This document shows, piece after piece, positions 7,458-15,966 of a DNA stretch of 64,000 nt. Origin of the DNA: Bacteroides rodentium JCM 16496. Its GTDB lineage: Bacteria; Bacteroidota; Bacteroidia; Bacteroidales; Bacteroidaceae. Location: assembly GCF_000614125.1 (NCBI RefSeq), contig NZ_BAKJ01000011.1, positions 1 through 64,000 of the forward strand, given 5' to 3'. The translations under genes and the position numbers were made by a program. The notes under the pieces were generated by a model. It ran no database searches. It had not been told where the DNA came from and saw nothing but the letters and a program-made list of their open reading frames with translations. Positions within the stretch are counted from its first letter, which is position 1. Each line of letters begins with the position of its first letter.

Positions 7458-8546
7458 TTAACAATATACCATGTCCATTTGTGCCATGTCCGTCATGCGG
7501 CATTCCTTCGGGAAGTCCGGATATTCCGCGTACGGGTCTTCCCTGAGCAGTTCCCGGTCATCCTCGCAGTCCTTGTCGAAGTTGTACATTGCAGCCTCTT
7601 GCGGTTGCCGGAGGTATTCACGCTCCTCATGAGTTCTTGCGGCCTCCTGTACCGGTGCATACCGTGGCTGTGGCGGAGCCGGTTGCATCCATTGCTTTCC
7701 GTCCATCCGTGCCTGTGGTATCTGTACCGGTTGATGGAATTGGATTTCTTGCGGTTGTGGAACTGCCTGTTGCGGGACCGGTTGCGCTTGTGGTGCGACC
7801 GCAGTATATTGTACGGGTTGTGTTTGCGGCTGTCCGGCAAATGGTGTTTGCTGTCCTGAATGTGCAGCCGGCCGGGGCGGTTGCTGTTGTGAAACGGGTT
7901 GCGGAATCGGAGCCGGCTGCTCGGGCAAAAACATCGGGATTTGCTCTCCGCTTCGGTATTGCGATGCCGGGGCTGCCGCCGGTTGCGATGCCGTCTGTTG
8001 TGGAGCCGGCTGCGGCTTGGACATTGGCGGTTGTTCCATGCCGAACAGGCTTCCCTCCGATGCCTTTTTCTGTACCTCCGCCATCTTCACGTCAATTTCC
8101 TTCTGTTTGTCCGGAAGTGCCAGTATCTTTGCCTGCTTGAGCCATGTCAACGCTTCGGAATAGCGTTTGCCGGTCATGGCATCCTCCGCCTTCTTAAGCA
8201 GTTTTTCCATCTTTTCCCGTTTCTCGCGGACCTCTTTGGACTCTTTCTCCGCCGCTGACCTAGCGGCTTTGCTTTGTGAGGCTGCCTGTTCCGCCTGCTT
8301 CTCGAACGCTTCCAGGTTGGTAAGGATGCCCTGCGCTTTCTGTACAGGTGTGCCGACGGCCTGCAGGAAGCCCGCATCCAGCTCTTCCGGCGTGCCGTTC
8401 AGGATGAGCGGGACGATGCGTTCCCCGTCCTTTACCCCCGACCGTCTGGGAACAACGGCCACCGTCAGGTTGTTGTTTACTCGTCTGATGTTGATACTCA
8501 GGTCTGTGCCTGCCGTGATCATTTGGTTGATTGCCTGAAAAAACAT
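7458..8546 (-). CDS. PRTRC system protein E
   Basis: This 362-residue protein has three visible parts. The N-terminal domain (1-95, MFFQAINQMITAGTDLSINI) is the conserved PRTRC-E region. A charged coiled coil runs from about 95 to 170 (EKESKEVREKREKMEKLLKK). A long Pro/Gln/Ala-rich linker follows to about 310. A short acidic tail (DKDCEDDRELLREDPYAEYP) ends the protein. The low-complexity linker suggests a scaffold. It is the first recognisable PRTRC gene of the operon. Confidence 0.85.
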   Translation of the reverse strand: MFFQAINQMITAGTDLSINIRRVNNNLTVAVVPRRSGVKDGERIVPLILNGTPEELDAGFLQAVGTPVQKAQGILTNLEAFEKQAEQAASQSKAARSAAEKESKEVREKREKMEKLLKKAEDAMTGKRYSEALTWLKQAKILALPDKQKEIDVKMAEVQKKASEGSLFGMEQPPMSKPQPAPQQTASQPAAAPASQYRSGEQIPMFLPEQPAPIPQPVSQQQPPRPAAHSGQQTPFAGQPQTQPVQYTAVAPQAQPVPQQAVPQPQEIQFHQPVQIPQARMDGKQWMQPAPPQPRYAPVQEAARTHEEREYLRQPQEAAMYNFDKDCEDDRELLREDPYAEYPDFPKECRMTDMAQMDMVYC

Positions 8547-8565
8547 AATGGTAAAATTTTAAATG

Positions 8566-8775
8566 TTATACATAGGTTTCCTTGAAAAAATCCTTCAGGA
8601 TTCTCTGCCTGTCCGGATTCGAGGCGATGCCCCTCAACGGTTCCAGATAGTAGCCGATACGTTTCGGCCCGTCTGTCGTATCGGGAATCCGTTTTTTTAC
8701 AGGTCTCACACGGCTTGTGGCGGGCCATGCGGCCGGCATGACCGGAGCCGGCGGGGTGAATGTAGCGGTTCTCAT
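8566..8775 (-). CDS. Small basic protein of unknown function
   Basis: The 69-residue product begins with a Pro/Ala-rich stretch and continues with VRPVKKRIPDTTDGPKRIGY and a charged C-terminus (DRQRILKDFFKETYV). I do not recognise it. It is packed between the PRTRC-E gene (20 bp) and a small membrane protein (18 bp) on the same strand, so it is probably a real operon member. Confidence 0.6.
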   Translation of the reverse strand: MRTATFTPPAPVMPAAWPATSRVRPVKKRIPDTTDGPKRIGYYLEPLRGIASNPDRQRILKDFFKETYV

Positions 8776-8793
8776 GTCTTTATGCTTTAAGGA

Positions 8794-9006
8794 TTATACA
8801 AGCATGCCCATGACGGTCAGGGCGATAATTATTTTTACAATGAGGGTGAACGTCCTGAAAAGGAGGCTGATGAGCGTTCCCGACAAAAGGAACAGGACGA
8901 TCAGGTACATGGGAATGATTCCCTTGCTGTAGAGCAGGCATATTCCCGTAAGCAGGACCAGTGAGACCGTCTGCTTGCAGATGTTTTCGATGAGTTGCAG
9001 TTTCAT
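8794..9006 (-). CDS. Small membrane protein
   Basis: This 70-residue, very hydrophobic protein has about two membrane spans (QTVSLVLLTGICLLY and MYLIVLFLLSGTLISLLF, continuing into LIVKIIIALTVMGMLV). It heads the group of genes after structured repeat copy B, whose near edge is about 70 bp upstream of the start. The family is unknown to me. Confidence 0.65.
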   Translation of the reverse strand: MKLQLIENICKQTVSLVLLTGICLLYSKGIIPMYLIVLFLLSGTLISLLFRTFTLIVKIIIALTVMGMLV

Positions 9007-9074
9007 GTCTTTAAATTTTTAAGAATGAATAATCCCATCGGGATATGTTTTCCCGATTTTATAGGCCTCCGGCC

Positions 9075-9199
9075 CTTGGATTGCCTTTTTGCGCAAGGCT
9101 TGGCAAAAGAAAATACCGCAGCGAAGCGAGGATGATTTTCTTTTGACCAACCAAGCCCCCAAAGGGGGCCGCCTTGCGGCAAAAACGAGGCAATCCAAG
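9075..9199. repeat. Structured repeat element, copy B
   Basis: It has the same nested architecture as copy A. Outer stem: CTTGGATTGCCT (9075-9086) with AGGCAATCCAAG (9188-9199). Second: GCAAGGC (9093-9099) with GCCTTGC (9171-9177). Third: TTGG...AAAAGAAAAT (9100-9114) with ATTTTCTTTT...CCAA (9135-9150). Fourth: hairpin GCCCCCAAAGGGGGC (9155-9169). The loop TACCGCAGCGAAGCGAGGAT is identical in both copies. Three stems differ in sequence from copy A yet stay paired, which indicates selection on structure. It sits between topB and a small membrane-protein gene, both leftward. Confidence 0.75.
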
Positions 9200-9301
9200 A
9201 CCTTTGCCGCTTAAAATCGGAAAAACGTATCTTGCACATATAAAAAAGGAAGTACAGACAGACGCCTGCACTTCCCTTGTCTTGTTGGCTTTGACATTTG
9301 T

Positions 9302-11072
9302 TTATATGGTTCCCTGTGGCCGCTTTTCCACCGGATGGTTCCGGAATATCTCGCCTGTCACCTCATTTACCGTTTCCAGCACGCCGTCCAGGAACTCCTC
9401 CTGTGAGAGTTCCCCCCGTTCTATCCGTGCCAGTTCAGTTTCCCAGCCCGAAGTGAGGGAGCGTCGGCCACCTTCATACCGCGTACCGTCTCATACAGGA
9501 GAAGCCCTTTAGGGGTCGGGACGACATATTTACCCGAATAACGGATGTATTTACGTTCCAACAGCGTGCGGAGGATATTCGTGCGGGTGGAGACGGTGCC
9601 CAGTCCGGCCTTGTCCATGTAGTCCACCAGTTCCTCGTCCGTATAAGGGGAGACCGGTAACGATTTCTTATGTATAAGGCTGCACCCTGCCACCGGCAGT
9701 ATCTCTTCCTGAAAAAATTCCGGCATCACCTGGTAAGGCATACAGCCTTTTGCGACAATATGTTCCCTCTCAAAGATTCCGAGCCATCCTTTTTCCAGGA
9801 TGCGGTATGTACGGATGCGGAATTTACGTGCGGCACACACCGCATCGACGGTTGTGTATTCCACCTTGCAGGGCGGCATGAACGTTTCAAGCACCCTGCC
9901 GACAATGAGCGTGTAAACCAGCATTTCCTCCCGGCCCAATTTACCGGGCTGTATGCCTGTGATGATGATGGCATGATGCTCTATGGTGTCTTGTGCCCCA
10001 ATGCTGTCCTGCGGCGCGGCAAGGTCAACCATACCGGCATATCGTCGGAACTCCTTGCGGGAGAGCATCTTCTCCATGACAGGCGGCAACGTGTCATATA
10101 CATCCTTTGGCAACAGGCGACTGGAGGTGCGCGGATAGGAAATCAGCCTCTTCTCGTACAGGCTCTGTGCAATCTCCTGCACCTGTATGGCCGTCAGGCC
10201 GTGGTAACGGTTCACGTCTTTCTGTAGTTCGGCCAGGTTGTAAAGTGCCGGTGCCCCGATTTCCTCCGTCCGTTTCCCTACCGCTGTGATGCGGGCGTTC
10301 TTTGCCGCCTTGCAATCCTCGTACAATGCCAGTGCCTCCCGGCGGGCCACAAGGTCGTCCACGTGGCGCATCTTTAGGATACGGTCATTCTTGCACAGGC
10401 TGATGAATACGGGCCAGCTGTCAGCCGGCATGTGGTTCTCCCTCTCCCGGTACCGTCTGCATATCTCCGCCAGTACGGGGGTCTGTACCCTGCCCAGCGA
10501 ATTGTTCCCGAAGCCTACCGCCTTGCAGATGGCATGGCTTGAATTGACCCCCAGGAGCCAGTCCGCCCGGTTACGGCTGTCCGCCGCCAGGAACAGGTTG
10601 TCGAACCGGTCACATGGAAGGAGGTTCGCCATACCTTCCGTGATGGCCTCGTCCGTCAGAGACGAGATCCAGAGGCGGAGGCAGGGTTGTTTGCATCCCA
10701 GAAAACCGTAAAGATGGCGGAACAGCATCTCTCCCTCCCGGGAGGCATCGGTTGCCGCGATGATGGTGTCGCATGCGTTGAGCATCTTGGCTATCACTTT
10801 CAACTGGAGCACCGCATTGATGTCGGGATGCCACCCGGTATCCGTCTTCACGTGCCTTACTGTCAGGAGGGAAGGCGGCAGCAGGGGAAAGTCCTTCCAC
10901 TCCACATGGGCTGTTCCTGAATCCTTCGGCATTGCCAGGGAGAGCATGTTGCCGTATGTCCATGTCACCATGTAGCCGTTCCCGGTCATATAACCGTTCT
11001 CTTTTCTGCCGGCTCCCAACACTCTTGCTATCTCTCTGCCACGTTGGGCCTGTCAGTCACTATTGCGATCAT
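9302..11072 (-). CDS. topB: DNA topoisomerase III (type IA), two frame breaks
   Basis: This type IA topoisomerase relaxes or decatenates DNA and is a standard gene of Bacteroides conjugative elements (Exc in CTnDOT). The main open frame (9421-11022) holds the TOPRIM DASREGEMLFRH and the active-site region LISYPRTSSRLLP with the catalytic tyrosine. The true N-terminus, MIAIVTDRPNV, starts at 11072 in another frame; one G lost near 11040 breaks it. Near 9460 another lost base diverts the C-terminus, which otherwise reads TSGWETELARIERGELS and ends at 9302. With both bases restored the protein has 590 residues. Confidence 0.85.
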
Positions 11073-11092
11073 ATTCTTTTTCTTTTTGATGG

Positions 11093-11199
11093 GGGCTGTC
11101 TAAAAAGTATTTTTGACCCTCTTTTATTCGAATACCTATCTGAGATTGATTTCAAATATTCAATTCTCAAGAACGAATGAGTGACTTTTTAGACAACCC
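11093..11199. mobile_element. MITE-like element with terminal inverted repeats
   Basis: GGGCTGTCTAAAAAGT (11093-11108) and ACTTTTTAGACAACCC (11184-11199) are inverted copies with one mismatch, bounding 107 bp of AT-rich DNA without a gene. The ends resemble those of insertion sequences that begin GGCTGTCTAAAAAGT. No clear target duplication is seen. It separates the DUF4099 gene from topB and ends about 20 bp before the topB start. Confidence 0.6.
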
Positions 11200-11227
11200 A
11201 ACAGGTTAAACTTATTTTATTTTTTTG

Positions 11228-11536
11228 TTATTTCTTTGGAGATTCCTCCTGACGGATGCCATTGATTTCCATGATTGGCCTGTTGTTGTCACCGGGTACC
11301 AGTTTGAATGTGGCATCCATGGTCAGGCTGATTACCGGGGTACAGAGTTTCAACGGGATGATTTCTGATTCCTTGCCTTGCAACAACAGGTCAAGGTTGC
11401 CGTCCGCTTCCAGTTGCTCCTTGCTGATACCCACGGCCTTCAGACCGGGCCAATCAATATCTTTTACATTATAATTATAAGGGATGTTCCGATTCGTATT
11501 CATACGGTTTGGGGATTTGATGTTTGTAAAACTCAT
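11228..11536 (-). CDS. DUF4099-domain protein
   Basis: This 102-residue protein shares its core with the large DUF3945 protein upstream (here WPGLKAVGISKEQLEADGNL, there WEELEKVGISKASLEQQGLL), so both contain DUF4099. Function is unknown. GGAGAGAG lies at the right distance before the ATG at 11536. It follows the DUF3945 gene by about 20 bp in the same operon. Confidence 0.75.
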   Translation of the reverse strand: MSFTNIKSPNRMNTNRNIPYNYNVKDIDWPGLKAVGISKEQLEADGNLDLLLQGKESEIIPLKLCTPVISLTMDATFKLVPGDNNRPIMEINGIRQEESPKK

Positions 11537-11557
11537 TTTGTCTCTCTCCGATCGGGG

Positions 11558-13396
11558 TTATACCGCTTGTTTTGCGCCCTTCTTTTGTTCCTGCTGCTGA
11601 CCTTGGGCGGTATCCGCCTGTGCCGCACGACGGGAAGTATCCCTGCGAATATCAGGGTTCTCTTGGAAATACTGCAACTGCCCGGAATAAGGGTTTACTT
11701 TCAGGTAGGAGCTGAACGTTTGCCCGTTGTTTTTCAGCCCTTCGACCAGGAGGGTTTTCCCGTCCTGGAGGTTCGCCTTTTCCTGCGCCGTGAACACATG
11801 GCCGTAAACCTCCGCCGGGATACGTGGCGCCTGCTGCTCGTTGAACCCGTCCGGCGTGCGCGAGTACATCGTCCTGCCGGTATTCATGTCCAGCTTGACA
11901 AACGCGGAGAATTCCTCTCCCTTACGGTTGATCATGTTTTCCAGATAGACGGCCTGCCCCTTGCGCAGGACCTCCTTGTCCTCGGCTGTCAGCTGCACGT
12001 TGCAGATTTCCTTTGGAATATAGATTTCTCCGGTCTCCGGATTATGGCGGGTGTAATTCGGCCGTCCTGTCATCTGGTCTATCGTGACAAATGCGGAGAA
12101 AGCCCCGTCCCTGTTCTTGAATTTCATGTCCTCGACCAGGATGGTATGTCCCTCGCTGAGCATCTTTATCTGGGTAGGCGAGAGTGGTACGCCCCCGATG
12201 GACTTCTCGTTGAATACCTGGTTCTTCGGGAAGATGAACTCCAGCCCCCTGCGCTCGGCGCTGTATTGGAGCGTGGCGTCAAACTCCTTCCCCGCCTTGG
12301 AGGTCATCCCCTCCACCTTGACGGGTTGTCCCTCCTTCAGCAGTCTGATCTCCTCGTCCGTAAGTCTTACCCCGCTCACTTCCTGCGGGATGTAGACATG
12401 CTCCTGCCGGACGGCGACCAGCTCGTTGGTGTTCTTGTCGATGGAGATCAGGCAGGGGGTGTACTCGCTGCCACGCAGGTTGAGTTCCACCACACGCCCC
12501 ATGTTGCCGGTCTCACGCAGGTTCTTCTTGTCCTCCTCGTTAAAGTTGAACCCGAAATAAGGACGTTCCAACTGCGGTTCCTTGCGTATGCCGTGAATGG
12601 CCAGTCCCACCTGTCCATCCTGTTGCGGGATGAGTGAGAGCCTCGCGTCCAGTTTGGCTGTCAGCAAACCGGAAAGATGGATTGTCAGGGGCACCAGCTT
12701 ATTGGTCTTGTAGCCCTTCAGCATGGAATCAAGGAGTCCCTGCTGTTCCAGCGAAGCCTTTGAGATTCCGACCTTTTCCAACTCCTCCCAGTTGACCATG
12801 TTCTCATTATACCGGTAATGCGGTCCTTGCGACTCCTGCGCTGCCTGTTGAGCCTGGGGCTGCTGCTGTTGCTGTGCCGCTTGCTGTACCTCGCTCTGTT
12901 GCAGGGGTTCCTGCGGTTGTGTCTCTTTGTCTGCCATAGCTGTTTTTTCTTTTTGGTTTACACTTTGTTCCTTCTTGTTTTCTCTCGGACGGATCTCGTA
13001 GCGTTTGAGGAACTCCTTCACTGCGTCCGTCTTTTTCCCTTCCGCCAGGTCTTTGATCGCCTGCTTGTTCACCTTGTAGTCGTGGAAGGTCATGCGGAGC
13101 AGGCGGAAATGGGTAGGTTCTTTGAGCTGGCTCCAGAAATTCTTGATGAAGTTTTCGAGTATGCTCGAGTTCTTGTCGAATTTCAGGAATGAGTTCTCAT
13201 TCTTCTCGTCCGCCGGAACCGTCTTGACCTTCCCGTCCTTGTCGATCTCGCTGACCACCTGTACACCGGCTTTCGGGTCGCTCTTGTTATGAACCATCAT
13301 CAGCTCGGTGATCTGTTCCACCAAAGGGGCGTCGTTCGCAGCCTTCGGTTTCCGGGTCCGTCTAGGCTTCCCGTTCGGGCTCTTTTCTTGTGTCAT
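11558..13396 (-). CDS. DUF4099/DUF3945 repeat protein
   Basis: The 612-residue product is typical of Bacteroides conjugative elements. A basic N-terminus is followed by a Gln/Glu-rich region, a DUF4099 domain (NWEELEKVGISKASLEQQ) and about four tandem DUF3945 units. Each unit has the pattern LT..E...L.EG..V.VE.M..K.G..F.A (for example LTDEEIRLLKEGQPVKVEGM). Function is unknown; the repeats suggest a binding scaffold. The open frame extends to a TTG at 13438, but that lies inside a probable -7 box (TATTTTTG, minus strand, 13436-13443), so I take ATG at 13396 (MTQEKSPNGK). It heads the long leftward operon, with repeat array 3 upstream. Confidence 0.8.
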   Translation of the reverse strand: MTQEKSPNGKPRRTRKPKAANDAPLVEQITELMMVHNKSDPKAGVQVVSEIDKDGKVKTVPADEKNENSFLKFDKNSSILENFIKNFWSQLKEPTHFRLLRMTFHDYKVNKQAIKDLAEGKKTDAVKEFLKRYEIRPRENKKEQSVNQKEKTAMADKETQPQEPLQQSEVQQAAQQQQQPQAQQAAQESQGPHYRYNENMVNWEELEKVGISKASLEQQGLLDSMLKGYKTNKLVPLTIHLSGLLTAKLDARLSLIPQQDGQVGLAIHGIRKEPQLERPYFGFNFNEEDKKNLRETGNMGRVVELNLRGSEYTPCLISIDKNTNELVAVRQEHVYIPQEVSGVRLTDEEIRLLKEGQPVKVEGMTSKAGKEFDATLQYSAERRGLEFIFPKNQVFNEKSIGGVPLSPTQIKMLSEGHTILVEDMKFKNRDGAFSAFVTIDQMTGRPNYTRHNPETGEIYIPKEICNVQLTAEDKEVLRKGQAVYLENMINRKGEEFSAFVKLDMNTGRTMYSRTPDGFNEQQAPRIPAEVYGHVFTAQEKANLQDGKTLLVEGLKNNGQTFSSYLKVNPYSGQLQYFQENPDIRRDTSRRAAQADTAQGQQQEQKKGAKQAV

Positions 13397-13481
13397 ACCT
13401 TTTCTTTTTGGGGTTAATAAATTGCTTTGACACTTCAAAAATATGGGCTAAATCCGAATAAAACACTGATTTTCAAAAAGG

Positions 13482-13515
13482 TGTCATCAGATGTCATCAG
13501 ATGTCGTCAAATGTC
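13482..13515 (-). promoter_or_regulatory. 10-bp repeat array 3, upstream of the DUF3945-topB-PRTRC operon
   Basis: GTGTCATCAG, ATGTCATCAG, ATGTCGTCAA and ATGTCC follow at exact 10-bp steps. Read on the minus strand, this is (GACATCTGAT)n ending in GATGACACC, next to TTTTTG. This is the cleanest of the five arrays. The region 13516-13780 holds no gene I can support. Confidence 0.65.
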
Positions 13516-13780
13516 CGAAAGACTGGTTTTCCGTGAGAGAAACATGCCGTGAAAACAAGGATATGGCATGCAGAGGAAGGGCGAAGAAGCCGGCACGGGC
13601 GCGAAGGGAGGATTATGCAGAGCAGAGGGAGCTGAAGTCCCTGTCTTCTCATGGGGCGGCGTTTTTTTCATAAGACATTGCCAGGTCTGCCCATATATCC
13701 CGTACTTCCTGCCGGATTTATGGAGATATAAAGGAGGCCCTCCTTTTTTCATCAATGACACGGTCATGCGTCGCGTCGGT

Positions 13781-13946
13781 CGCAGTGAGTCCCTATAATC
13801 TTTCCCGAAATCAAAACCATTGTCCGGGCGTTTGTTTCCATGTGTATTTTCCGCGACTTGTCGCAAGGAAAATACTCATGGAAAGCGAAGCCGGAACGCC
13901 CGTGACAATACGGTTTTGATTTATCTTTGATTATAGGGAACTCGCT
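13781..13946. repeat. Long imperfect palindrome at the backbone/cargo border
   Basis: About 166 bp folds on itself. AGTGAGTCCCTATAATC pairs with GATTATAGGGAACTCGCT, AAATCAAAACC with GGTTTTGATTT, ATTGTC/CGGGCG with CGCCCG/GACAAT, and TTTCCATG-GTATTTTCC-GCGAC with the matching bases around 13861-13884. An open frame crosses it on the minus strand, but its product looks like translated palindrome. The stretch from here to 14250 shows no convincing gene. Confidence 0.7.
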
Positions 13947-14249
13947 GGTATCCGCCTGTTTTTCACGAATTTCCCAGAAAACATATACTGTCTTGTTGTT
14001 TATACGATATAAATATTTCTGGACTTGTTCCACGGAAAAACCGTCGCTTTTCATTTTCGGACTTTGATTCTTTACGAGGCTATTCGGACTGTCTTTCAAG
14101 AAGATTTACAGAGTTTGGCATCGGCATCAGGTGATATTCGGTGTTTCAAGCGGAGAAGCGGAATCTAAGACTAAATATTTTCTTCCTTCAACAATATAGC
14201 CCACGGGTTGTATCTATGTACCTATTATTCATCATAAAACAGACTATAT

Positions 14250-15473
14250 ATGGCTACCATTAAATTAAAATTCCGTCCATCGACGGTACAGGGTAAGGCC
14301 GGTACGCTCTGTTACCAGCTTTGCCACCGTCAGGAGAACAGGCAGATTACCACCGACATGAGGATATTTCCCGAGTGGTGGAATGAGACGAAACGTGAGC
14401 TTGTCGCTGTCCCCGGCAATGAGAGGATCCTGACCGCCTACCGGAAACGGGCGGAAAAGGAGATGCGGGACATCCGTGAGATTATCCGCGAGCTGGACTG
14501 TAGCGGAGAAACATACACCTTGTCGGAAATACTCAACCGCTATCGCTCCCTGCCTTCCGAGCCCGGTTTCCTATACTACATGAAAAAAGAGATGGAAGCG
14601 CTTTGGGAGAACGGCCAATACGGCACCTCTCGTAATTACCAGCGTGCACTGAACAGCTTTTTCGCTTTCCTGGACGGTGACGACATTCCTTTTTCGTCGT
14701 TGGATTCCGCCCTAGCATGTCGGTATGAGGTATGGTTGTGGCAACAAAAGGTAGCGAGAAACAGCAGCTCGTTCTATATGCGGATTCTGCGTGCCGTCTA
14801 TAACAAGGCCGTAAAGCAAGGTCTTGCGGTGCAGACTTTCCCGTTTCGTGAGGTTTATACAGGAGTGGCTCGCACATCGAAGCGTGCCGTGGATGAGGAA
14901 ACCATCCTGAAACTTCAAAGGATTGACCTCTCGGATTCACCGGCTTTGGCACTTTCCAGGGACATGTTCGTGTTCAGCTATTGTGCCCGTGGCATGGCGT
15001 TTGTGGACATGGCATATCTGAAAAAAGAGAATGTGAACAGCGTGCGAATTACCTATTGTCGCCATAAGACAGGCCAATACTTAACATTACATATCGAACC
15101 GTGTATGGCGGCGATACTGGAACGATATGGGCAGGTTTGTCCGGAAAGTCCATATCTTTTCCCCATCCTTACCGATGAACAGCCGGATCAGGCTTACCGT
15201 CAATATCGAACCGGATTGAACTACCATAACCGAAAATTGAAACGGTTAGGTAAATTGCTTGGCGAACCATTACCTTTGTCCTCATATACGCCTCGCCACA
15301 GCTGGGCTACCGCCGCACGCAACCACGACGTACCGATTGCCGTCATCAGTGCGGGGATGGGACACAGCAGCGAAAGGACTACGCTTATTTACTTGGATTC
15401 TTTAGACAATGCTGTGATAGATAATGCGAACGAGAAGATTTTGAAGGGTTTGAACGATACCATTTCTATGTAA
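14250..15473 (+). CDS. Tyrosine site-specific recombinase, probable promoter invertase
   Basis: This 407-residue recombinase has an N-terminal arm-binding region (FRPSTVQGKAGTLCYQL), a SAM-like core-binding domain, and a catalytic domain. Visible active-site residues are R247 (YCARGM), K273 (RHKTG), R349 (SYTPRHSW), H372 (GMGHSS) and Y381 (LIYLDSL). The first histidine of the HxxR box is replaced by tyrosine, which I associate with Bacteroides Tsr-type invertases. Its stop codon lies inside the left arm of the inverted repeat at 15463, and the polysaccharide locus follows. I infer that it flips that segment. An alternative is integration of a smaller element carrying the locus. Confidence 0.85.
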   Translation: MATIKLKFRPSTVQGKAGTLCYQLCHRQENRQITTDMRIFPEWWNETKRELVAVPGNERILTAYRKRAEKEMRDIREIIRELDCSGETYTLSEILNRYRSLPSEPGFLYYMKKEMEALWENGQYGTSRNYQRALNSFFAFLDGDDIPFSSLDSALACRYEVWLWQQKVARNSSSFYMRILRAVYNKAVKQGLAVQTFPFREVYTGVARTSKRAVDEETILKLQRIDLSDSPALALSRDMFVFSYCARGMAFVDMAYLKKENVNSVRITYCRHKTGQYLTLHIEPCMAAILERYGQVCPESPYLFPILTDEQPDQAYRQYRTGLNYHNRKLKRLGKLLGEPLPLSSYTPRHSWATAARNHDVPIAVISAGMGHSSERTTLIYLDSLDNAVIDNANEKILKGLNDTISM

Positions 15474-15785
15474 GAGAGGGTAAAAATACACTGCAAAGGT
15501 AATGATTCTCAGTAAAACTGAAAAGTAAAATAAACGTTTTTATTTCCTTATTTTACCCCCCCCCATTTATAAATTACTGATTATTAATAGTTTATATTGA
15601 CAATTTAATACGAATCAAAATAGTACCGTAATAAGAATATAAAATAAAAGGAGAACGTTGCATTTTCCATCCGAACGTATTTTCGAGTCTAAAACCGAGC
15701 AAACCGAGCAAAAATGTACTTTTATAGCAATGTATATGACTGATTATCAGCAAAAACAACATTCGTACCCTCTCTTACATAGAAA
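15463..15785. promoter_or_regulatory. Invertible promoter segment
   Basis: TTTCTATGTAAGAGAGGGTA (15463-15482) recurs as an exact inverted copy at 15766-15785, 283 bp of AT-rich DNA apart. The left arm covers the recombinase stop codon. Around the right arm ATTCGTACC (15761-15769) and GGTACGAAT (15787-15795) form a further palindrome. Size, arm length, adjacent recombinase and downstream UpxY gene match the phase-variable promoters of Bacteroides polysaccharide loci. A run of nine C is also inside. The open frame 15658-15954 across the right arm is not convincing. Confidence 0.8.
15494..15524 (-). promoter_or_regulatory. Promoter in OFF orientation
   Basis: On the minus strand TACCTTTG (15494-15501) is a perfect TAnnTTTG -7 box, with TTTT 19 bp upstream (15521-15524) as a partial -33 element. 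It points leftward into the recombinase end. Inversion between the two arms would place it just before the right arm, facing UpxY. I see no comparable box on the plus strand of the segment. Confidence 0.6.
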
Positions 15786-15966
15786 CGGTACGAATACGGG
15801 GTTACGGTATCCGCTCACTGTAGTCAGGAGCGGCCCGCATTCCGGAGGTCCTATGAAGGAAAAAACCGGATTAACCTTGATTGCTGTATTTTCCTTATTT
15901 GAAAAAGCGGAAGGTGCAGGAATGGAAACTATATCCTTTTTATCAACCCGGTAACATTACTTTTCG

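Noticed and set aside
11378..12637. 419-codon plus-strand frame opposite the DUF3945 gene
   Set aside because: It mirrors the DUF3945 repeats; its product is a leucine/arginine-rich antisense translation.
13764..14099. 111-codon minus-strand frame over the long palindrome
   Set aside because: Most of it is the translated palindrome, and no ribosome site or family is visible.
15658..15954. 98-codon frame across the right arm of the invertible segment
   Set aside because: It begins with TTG, crosses the recombination site and has no recognisable protein features.
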